Assembly (NCBI GenBank): GCA_965646445.1
Contig: CBFFZW010000030.1
Location: 1 to 46,749 of the forward strand
Source: UBA11524 sp965646445
Lineage (GTDB): Bacteria; Bacillota; Clostridia; Christensenellales; Aristaeellaceae
Direction of reading: 5' to 3'
Length of the DNA stretch: 46,749 bases
The first letter of the stretch is position 1. Every line of letters starts with the position of its first letter. This document shows positions 41,759 to 46,749 of the stretch, one piece after another. The notes under the pieces were generated by a model, which was not told the DNA's origin, ran no database searches, and worked only from the letters and a program-made list of their open reading frames with translations. The translations under genes were made by a program, and so were the position numbers.

Positions 41759-42823
41759 TCACATCGGCAGGCGTTTGCGCAGCGCGTCGGGGTTAATGGC
41801 GTACAGCAGGGCGTTCTCCTTGGTGATGCGGCCCTCCCTGAACAGCCGAAGCAGCTCGTTATCCATAGACAGCATGGTTCGGTCGGCCATGCCGCTGTAA
41901 ATCACATTGTCGATTTGATGGGTCTTGCCGTCGCGGATCATGTTCTGGATGGCGCTGTTCACCGTCATCACCTCGAACACCGGCACCTGGCCGCCCTCCC
42001 TGGCGGGCACCAGGCGCTGGGAGATCACCGCCCGCAGCACCATGCTCAGCTGAATGCGAACCTGCCCCTGCTGATTGGCAGGGAAGGCGTCCACAATGCG
42101 GTCGATGGTCTTCGCCGCGCCGATGGTGTGCAGCGAGGACAGCAGCAGATGTCCCGTCTCCGCCGCGGTGATGGCGGTCTGCATGGTTTCGTGGTCGCGC
42201 ATCTCACCCAGCATGATGACATCCGGCGCCTGGCGCAGGGCCGCGCGGAGGGCCCGGGCGAAGGTCGGGGCGTCGTTGGGCACCTCGCGCTGGCTGACCA
42301 GGCTCATCCGGTGCTGATGCAGGTACTCAATAGGATCCTCGATGGTGATGATATGGCCAGTCCGGGTGGCGTTGATGCGATCCACCATGCAGGCCAGGGT
42401 GGTGCTCTTGCCGCTGCCGGCAGGGCCCGTCACCAGAATCATGCCGTTGCGCTTCTCCGCCAGCTCCATCACCAGGGGCGGAATATGCACCGCGTCGGGA
42501 TCCGGCAGGCCGAAGGCCACCACGCGGTAGCTGGCCGCCAGGGTACCGCGCTGCTGGTAGGCGTTGCAGCGGAAGCGGCACATCCGCTCCAGGGAGAAGG
42601 AGAAGTCGTCGTCGCCGTTCTCCGTCAGCAGGCGCATGTCCCGGCCCCGGGCCAGCTCGTATGTCTGGCGGATGAGGCGCTCGGTATCCGCCGGCAGCGC
42701 CCGCTCCTCCGCCACAGGCTCCAGACGGCCGTTCACCTTGGCCATCACCGGGGAGCCGGGAATGATAAAGATGTCCGACCCTCCCATGGCCCGGGTCTTT
42801 TCCAGTATTTCACGCAATTCCAT
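41759..42823 (-). CDS. pilT: PilT-type pilus ATPase
   Basis: A 354-residue secretion ATPase. The N-terminal domain has SDIFIIPGSPVMAKVNG. Walker A is GPAGSGKST (133-141), the Asp box is IITIEDPIEY, Walker B is DVIMLGEMRD (201-210) and the His box is TGHLLLSSLHT. Length and the lack of a long N-terminal domain or zinc tetracysteine favour PilT over PilB/GspE. ATG 42823 chosen because the PilT-like start follows; AAAGGAC is upstream. In classic pili PilT retracts fibres; here it is the only ATPase in the cluster. Confidence 0.9.
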   Translation of the reverse strand: MELREILEKTRAMGGSDIFIIPGSPVMAKVNGRLEPVAEERALPADTERLIRQTYELARGRDMRLLTENGDDDFSFSLERMCRFRCNAYQQRGTLAASYRVVAFGLPDPDAVHIPPLVMELAEKRNGMILVTGPAGSGKSTTLACMVDRINATRTGHIITIEDPIEYLHQHRMSLVSQREVPNDAPTFARALRAALRQAPDVIMLGEMRDHETMQTAITAAETGHLLLSSLHTIGAAKTIDRIVDAFPANQQGQVRIQLSMVLRAVISQRLVPAREGGQVPVFEVMTVNSAIQNMIRDGKTHQIDNVIYSGMADRTMLSMDNELLRLFREGRITKENALLYAINPDALRKRLPM

Positions 42824-42854
42824 GACCGCGTTCTGTCCTTTCCCAGTTGTTCCG

Positions 42855-43295
42855 TCAGTCCCGGAAGGCCTCGTCCGCCGCGGCGGTGAACAGATGCTCC
42901 CGCCAAGCACAGCGCGGCGTTTCGCCCAGGGGCGCCACCGTCACCGCGCAATGCAGCGTCCGCCCGCCGTCGGAGGACACCCGCCAGGAAACCTCGCTGT
43001 CCTCGATGGTCATGCCCTCCGGCAGGGCCGCCGCCACCCGGTTCAGGTAGTCGGCCTGATCCGCCGCCTCCCGGCCGCATTCCGCCAGCACGCCGTCCAA
43101 CTCCGCCAGCATGGCTTCCGCCTGAGCGGAGGCCGCGTACTCCCGCGCCGCCATCGTCTGGCTCCGCGCCGTCAGCACCTGGTCGTTGTGGGCGCTGATG
43201 AGGGCCAGCAAGCCCAGCACGCCCATGCTCACCACCACCGCCACCAGCAGCAGCGACGCCGCGCCGGGGCCGATGTGGAAATCACGCCGCTTCAT
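42855..43295 (-). CDS. Single-pass pilin-like membrane protein, 146 residues
   Basis: Starts MKRRDFHIGPGAASLLLVAV: a short basic N-terminus, one long hydrophobic helix (about 11-33), then a soluble extracellular part with an Ala/Glu/Gln-rich helix. AAAGGAGG precedes the ATG at 43295, which overlaps the previous gene by four bases. There is no Glu at the usual +5 pilin position. Its place between a pseudopilin and pilT suggests a minor pilin or assembly protein. Confidence 0.75.
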   Translation of the reverse strand: MKRRDFHIGPGAASLLLVAVVVSMGVLGLLALISAHNDQVLTARSQTMAAREYAASAQAEAMLAELDGVLAECGREAADQADYLNRVAAALPEGMTIEDSEVSWRVSSDGGRTLHCAVTVAPLGETPRCAWREHLFTAAADEAFRD

Positions 43296-43693
43296 TCCAC
43301 CGCCTCCTTTGGCACATAGCGGGCCACGGGCAGCGTCACGATCAGCGTATCGCCCCGGCTGGCGGTCACTTCCGCCGTGTGGAGGACGCCCGCCGCCGTG
43401 TCCTCCCTGGCCAGGGTCACCGTCAGACAAGCCTCGCCGTCCAGCCGAGCCCACACGCCGTCAACCCGGGTGAAGCCGGCGTCCGTCAGGAAAGCCTCGT
43501 CATCCGCGGCGGCGTAGAGCTGCTCGGCCACGTCCTGGGCTTCCACCAGAGCCCGGCTGTCCAGCCCGGCATGGCGGCCCTGCTCATGGGCAGCCATGAA
43601 GGTCTCCACCAGCACCGTGGCGCACAGGGCGAAGAACAGCACCGCGATCATGATTTCAATGAGGAGGGCATTCTGGTTTCTGCTTTTGTTCAT
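43292..43693 (-). CDS. Pseudopilin-like protein with unusual cleavage site
   Basis: A 133-residue protein starting MNKSRNQNALLIEIMIAVLF. A type IV pilin N-terminal helix is plain, with Glu at +5 if cleavage falls between Asn8 and Ala9; the canonical residue before the cut is Gly and after it Phe or Met. The soluble part ends with LHTAEVTASRGDTLIVTLPV. Overlaps both neighbours by four bases. Most likely a minor pseudopilin of a type IV pilus or type II-like system. Confidence 0.75.
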   Translation of the reverse strand: MNKSRNQNALLIEIMIAVLFFALCATVLVETFMAAHEQGRHAGLDSRALVEAQDVAEQLYAAADDEAFLTDAGFTRVDGVWARLDGEACLTVTLAREDTAAGVLHTAEVTASRGDTLIVTLPVARYVPKEAVE

Positions 43694-44190
43694 GTCCCCG
43701 CCTCCCCGCAGCGCAGCGCCATGTGGATCGTCCGCGTCTCACCCCGGCTGTCCGTCAGCGTCAGGGTCAGCAGGCCGTCCTCCATCACCGGGGTGAAGCC
43801 TTCCGCCGGGCAGATGACCTCGCCATCCTCCGGGTCGAAGGGATCCGCCGCGTCCGTGAACAGCTCCCGCAGGGCGCCGTCATGGCAGTAAATCCTTGTC
43901 TCATAGCGGTCGCCGTCCGCCTCCCAGCCCAGGGACAGCACGGGCAGCCCCGCTTCCTCCCGAACCGCGACGCTTCCCCCGGCATCATTGCCCCGGACAG
44001 CGTTGACGACATAATGATACAGCACCCGCTCCTCATTGTGGCGGGTGGTCTGATCCACCGTCGCCCGGTAGAACTGGGCGCTGAAGAGCACCATCACCGT
44101 GGAAAACACGGCGAAGATGCCCAGCAGGAGGAAAATGAACACGCCCGAAACGACATGCCGACCCTCCCGAAGGCGATTCAATCCGTTCAC
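43690..44190 (-). CDS. DUF4860-family pilin-like protein
   Basis: A 166-residue single-pass protein with the DUF4860 pattern: VFIFLLLGIFAVFSTVMVLFSAQFYRATVD followed by NEERVLYHYVVNAVRGND (short pieces VFIFLLLGIFAVFSTVM and YHYVVNAVRGND are the landmarks). The soluble domain ends TLTLTDSRGETRTIHM. Family members sit in clostridial pilus/secretion loci. Four-base overlaps with both neighbours indicate tight translational coupling. Confidence 0.82.
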   Translation of the reverse strand: MNGLNRLREGRHVVSGVFIFLLLGIFAVFSTVMVLFSAQFYRATVDQTTRHNEERVLYHYVVNAVRGNDAGGSVAVREEAGLPVLSLGWEADGDRYETRIYCHDGALRELFTDAADPFDPEDGEVICPAEGFTPVMEDGLLTLTLTDSRGETRTIHMALRCGEAGT

Positions 44191-44513
44191 AGGCCGCTTT
44201 CCCCCCTCACGCTCACCCGGATGTCGGGCATTATATTGGAAGCAAAGGCGTCATAATGGATGAAGTAGCGGGTCTTGTCGTACCGCAGGCCGTAGTGCTC
44301 CCACAGATACTCCACGTTCTCGGGATAGCAGCCCTCCACGGCATAGCAGGTCAGCGCCGCGCTGTGCACGGCGTCCCGCACCATGGCCGTCTGCGCCTCC
44401 TGGGAGGAGGCGTCAACGTAACTCAGCAGCCGCCACGCGCCCACGAACAGCAGCGCGAACACGCACAGGGTCAATGCCAGGCCCCGGATGAAGCCGCCGT
44501 GCTCCTTGCTCAT
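44187..44513 (-). CDS. Single-pass membrane protein of the pilus-like operon, 108 residues
   Basis: Starts MSKEHGGFIRGLALTLCVFA, one membrane helix (about 9-32), then a soluble part with two cysteines in LTCYAVEGCYPENVEYL that could form a disulfide outside the cell. The CYPENVEYL segment resembles C-terminal parts of small pilin-like proteins. No family named. Overlaps the DUF4860 gene by four bases. Confidence 0.75.
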   Translation of the reverse strand: MSKEHGGFIRGLALTLCVFALLFVGAWRLLSYVDASSQEAQTAMVRDAVHSAALTCYAVEGCYPENVEYLWEHYGLRYDKTRYFIHYDAFASNIMPDIRVSVRGESGL

Positions 44514-44532
44514 GCCGCCGTTCCTCCCTTGC

Positions 44533-45591
44533 TTACAGGATACTGGAAATAATGCCCGCCATGGGCAGCATCACCGACAGCAGCACCGCGCCGATGACCA
44601 CCGACAATACGCCCACCAGGGTCGGCTCGATGATGGATACCAGCCCGGCAATGCCGTCCTCCACCCGCTCCTCGTAGTCTCCGGCCACCCGCGCCATCAC
44701 CGTATCCACGCTGCCCACCGTGCAGCTGGCGCGGATCATGCTGCTGTGCAGCTCGTCGAACAGCTCCGCCTTCGTCAGGGCGTCGCCCAGGGAAAGGCCC
44801 TCCCCCACCTGGGCCCGCACCCGGGCAATCTGCTCCCGGGCGTCGTCATCCGGCAGCACCGCCGGCACCATATCAAGCGCCTCGTCCAGGGGGAAGCCGC
44901 CGGAAATCATCATCGACAGCACCGACGCGATGCGGCTGGAGGCCAGGCGGCGAGTGATCCTGCGCAGGGGCGGGAAAACACGCCGCAGCAGGTCGATGAC
45001 CTTCTTGCGGTGCTTCGTGCGCACAAGCAGCACACACGCCACCGCCGCGGCCACCACCAGGCCCATCACCACCAGCACCACCGTGCCGATGTTGGCGCCC
45101 AGGTTCATCATCACGCTGCCGGAGGCGGACATGTTCAGGCCCATGTTGCTCAGCACATCCCGGAACACAGGCAGCACCTTCACCACCATCACCAGGATGA
45201 TGAGCAGCATCATCACGCACAGCACCAGCGGATAGGTAACGGCGCTGGTCACAGCCCGGCGGATGCGGCTTTCCCGGTCGTAGTACGCGGATAGACCATT
45301 CATGATCTCCTCCAGGCGGCCGGTACGCTCGCCGATGCCCACCATTTCCACCAGGTAGGTGGGCCACGCGCCGCTCTCCTGGCTCTTCAGCGCCTCATAG
45401 AGGGAGCCGGAGGCCGTCACGTCCTGGCTGATGCGCTCATACACCGCCGCCGACGGGCTGCCGTGATGGGTCTGGGCCAGGGTTTCCATGCCATCGTAGA
45501 GCGCCATGCCGGCATTGAGCAGCATCGCCACCTGGGCGCAAAACCCGGACAGCTCCTCCGGGGAGAGCTTCTGTTTCGCCTGCTTCGCCAT
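44533..45591 (-). CDS. pilC: PilC/GspF-family inner-membrane platform protein
   Basis: A 352-residue type II secretion F-domain protein: two T2SSF domains, each with the conserved loop (SGSLYEALKSQ ... MVGIGERTGRLEEIM; then GEGLSLGDALTKAELF), and three membrane segments (about 120-140, 165-190 and a C-terminal one at 325-350). It anchors pilus assembly and the ATPase. GGAAG precedes the ATG. Second gene of the operon. Confidence 0.92.
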   Translation of the reverse strand: MAKQAKQKLSPEELSGFCAQVAMLLNAGMALYDGMETLAQTHHGSPSAAVYERISQDVTASGSLYEALKSQESGAWPTYLVEMVGIGERTGRLEEIMNGLSAYYDRESRIRRAVTSAVTYPLVLCVMMLLIILVMVVKVLPVFRDVLSNMGLNMSASGSVMMNLGANIGTVVLVVMGLVVAAAVACVLLVRTKHRKKVIDLLRRVFPPLRRITRRLASSRIASVLSMMISGGFPLDEALDMVPAVLPDDDAREQIARVRAQVGEGLSLGDALTKAELFDELHSSMIRASCTVGSVDTVMARVAGDYEERVEDGIAGLVSIIEPTLVGVLSVVIGAVLLSVMLPMAGIISSIL

Positions 45592-45620
45592 ATGCTCCGC
45601 TTCCTTTCCATTCCGCCTCG

Positions 45621-46442
45621 TCAGTAAAACCGTTCCGCTGTGTATTCGATGCCGGCGTTCCCGCCGCTGACTTCCGCGGTGATGTCCAGCATTTCATACC
45701 GGCCGTCCACCATCACCAGGTTCCAGGCGTGATAGGTGGAACCGGCGTAACCGATGACCAGCTGGGTGGGAATCCCCTGCACCCGCAGCATGCAGGCCGC
45801 CACCGCCGCGAAGTCCTGACACAGGCCCTGCTTGGTCTTAAAGCAGCCCTCGATGTCCCCCAGGTAGCTCGCGGACGCGCTGACGGCGCGGATATAATCG
45901 TAGAGAAAATTGTTCTTCATGTACAGGCGGATGGCCTCCACCTTTTCCCTGTCGGTGGTCAGCCCCGAGCAGAGCTCGTCGGACTTGAGCACCGCCGCCA
46001 TCTCCGGGGTGTAATCCACATATTGGCTGGGCGCCAGAAAGGGCGCGGTCTCGTCCCTGATGTCCGCCGTCAGCTTAACCTCGCCGTCCTTGGCGTATTT
46101 CTTGCCCTTGACGTTTTTGAACAATGTAACCGTGTATTTTCCGCTGCCCATCTGCAGGGGGAAGACAACGTACTGGTCATCCCCCGTCAGGTCATAGTCA
46201 TAGTGCATATCGCCCTTGGCGATGCGCAGCTTCAGCTTGGCCTTGCTCAGGTCGCTCTTGGCGAAGATGTAACCGTCCGCCATGCTGCTGACATCGACGG
46301 TCAGGCTGCCCTTGCGCTGGACCTTTTCCTCCGTGGCCACAGGCCAGACCGCCTTGTCCAGCACCGCGTAGGCCGCGAATATACCCAAGGCCAGCAGGCA
46401 CAAAAGGCACGCCGCGACAGCTCGCCGAATTCCGCGCTCCAT
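45621..46442 (-). CDS. Exported transglutaminase-like protein
   Basis: A 273-residue protein. ATG 46442 has AAGGAGG ten bases upstream; the frame opens 24 residues earlier, inside the promoter, so that start is rejected. One N-terminal membrane helix (about 8-28) leads to an extracellular beta domain and a transglutaminase core with the full triad: C208 in GLCQDFAAVAA, H238 in YHAWNLVMV and D253 in MLDITAE. Such folds work as proteases, cross-linkers or cell-wall enzymes. First gene of the pilus-like operon. Confidence 0.9.
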   Translation of the reverse strand: MERGIRRAVAACLLCLLALGIFAAYAVLDKAVWPVATEEKVQRKGSLTVDVSSMADGYIFAKSDLSKAKLKLRIAKGDMHYDYDLTGDDQYVVFPLQMGSGKYTVTLFKNVKGKKYAKDGEVKLTADIRDETAPFLAPSQYVDYTPEMAAVLKSDELCSGLTTDREKVEAIRLYMKNNFLYDYIRAVSASASYLGDIEGCFKTKQGLCQDFAAVAACMLRVQGIPTQLVIGYAGSTYHAWNLVMVDGRYEMLDITAEVSGGNAGIEYTAERFY

Positions 46443-46485
46443 GACCCGCGTGCCTCCTTCCGCAATCAATCCCCAATTTCTTTTT

Positions 46486-46514
46486 ATTTTACCATATTCC
46501 GTAGCGGATTTCAA
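46486..46514 (-). promoter_or_regulatory. Sigma-A promoter of the pilus-like operon
   Basis: Minus-strand TTGAAA (46509-46514), a 17-base spacer, TAAAAT (46486-46491), 43 bases before the first start codon. With the terminator at 40395-40433 it bounds an eight-gene transcript of about 6 kb. Confidence 0.85.
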
Positions 46515-46583
46515 TCAGAACCTTACGGCGCAGTCCCTGCCTTGCATACGATCCGCGATGATTATTCACATCGCCGGAAGCAT

Positions 46584-46618
46584 GAAAACGCCCTCCGAAA
46601 CTTGCCGTTTCGGAGGGC
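46584..46618 (-). terminator. Rho-independent terminator beside repeat copy C
   Basis: On the minus strand GCCCTCCGAAAC, loop GGCAA, GTTTCGGAGGGC, then GTTTTC. It would end a leftward transcript entering from beyond the right edge of the window, after the repeat. Confidence 0.85.
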
Positions 46619-46620
46619 TC

Positions 46621-46749
46621 AGGGTGTCAAAAAAGTGGCATACGCCACTTTTTTGAGTGATGCACTCGCTCACTGGTCGAACGGCGTTGCCGTTCTCCCG
46701 GTCGTTCGTTCGTGTAAGGAGGCTTTTTCTGACGAAAAAGCACGAAAAT
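46621..46749 (-). repeat. Palindrome-rich repeat, copy C (cut by the window edge)
   Basis: Reverse complement of copy B. On the minus strand: CTTTTTC-GTCA-GAAAAAG, then CACGAACGAAC, the inner hairpin GAACGGC-AAC-GCCGTTC, CGACCAGTGAG and GAGTGC, the hairpin TCAAAAAAGTGGC/GCCACTTTTTTGA (46627-46656) and GACACCCT next to the terminator. The second GGGGC-GAA-GCCCC hairpin of copy B is absent here. The 5' part lies outside the window. Confidence 0.85.

Overview
The window looks like chromosomal DNA of a GC-rich, Gram-positive anaerobe of the class Clostridia. I infer something near the Christensenellales, from the solute-binding protein signal peptides, the DUF4860 and DUF5317 families, the MBG/MucBP surface protein and AAGGAGG ribosome sites nearly everywhere. 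No rRNA, tRNA, CRISPR array, transposase or phage gene was seen. Both ends lie inside copies of one palindrome-rich repeat, so the window may be a contig whose assembly stopped at repeats.

Layout. 1-220: repeat copy A. 221-3768 (-): heterodimeric ABC exporter with its own promoter. 3879-10925 (-): a sugar-uptake operon (binding protein, two permeases, lactonase-like beta-propeller, cupin) that continues into a YesN/YesM-type two-component system. 11195-12247 (-): LacI-family repressor. 12449-21311 (+): a divergent operon of binding protein, two permeases, heparinase II/III-type lyase, DUF2264 (GH154-like) protein, GH88 unsaturated glucuronyl hydrolase and a discoidin-like protein. This is a Gram-positive locus for uronate-containing oligosaccharides. 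Two near-palindromic LacI-type operators and two strong sigma-A promoters sit between repressor and operon. 21440-22159 (+): methyltransferase, followed by repeat copy B and a terminator.

22507-25343 (-): a signalling operon of a hypothetical 237-residue protein, a 30-residue membrane microprotein behind a leader that can hide its ribosome site, a membrane HD-GYP phosphodiesterase and a DUF5317 membrane protein. 25712-26071 (+): an orphan Hpt phosphotransfer protein behind a structured leader. 26166-40138 (-): secreted proteins, namely an orphan family 5 solute-binding protein, a 3388-residue MBG/SHIRT/MucBP/CnaB surface protein without a recognised anchor, and two smaller Thr/Glu/Pro-rich Ig-like proteins. 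40474-46442 (-): a type IV pilus-like operon (transglutaminase-like protein, PilC/GspF, four pilin-like membrane proteins, PilT) ending in a SARP/BTAD regulator with a degenerate GGDEF-like tail and a clear terminator. 46584-46749: a terminator and repeat copy C, reading leftward.

How it works together. The left half is oligosaccharide capture and intracellular breakdown. Neither sugar importer has its own ATPase, so both probably share one encoded elsewhere. The right half is cell-surface and signalling machinery (adhesin, pilus-like assembly, HD-GYP, Hpt, GGDEF-like regulator). The least explained items are the palindromic repeat family, whose hairpin stems differ in sequence but keep pairing, and the microprotein with its self-complementary leader.
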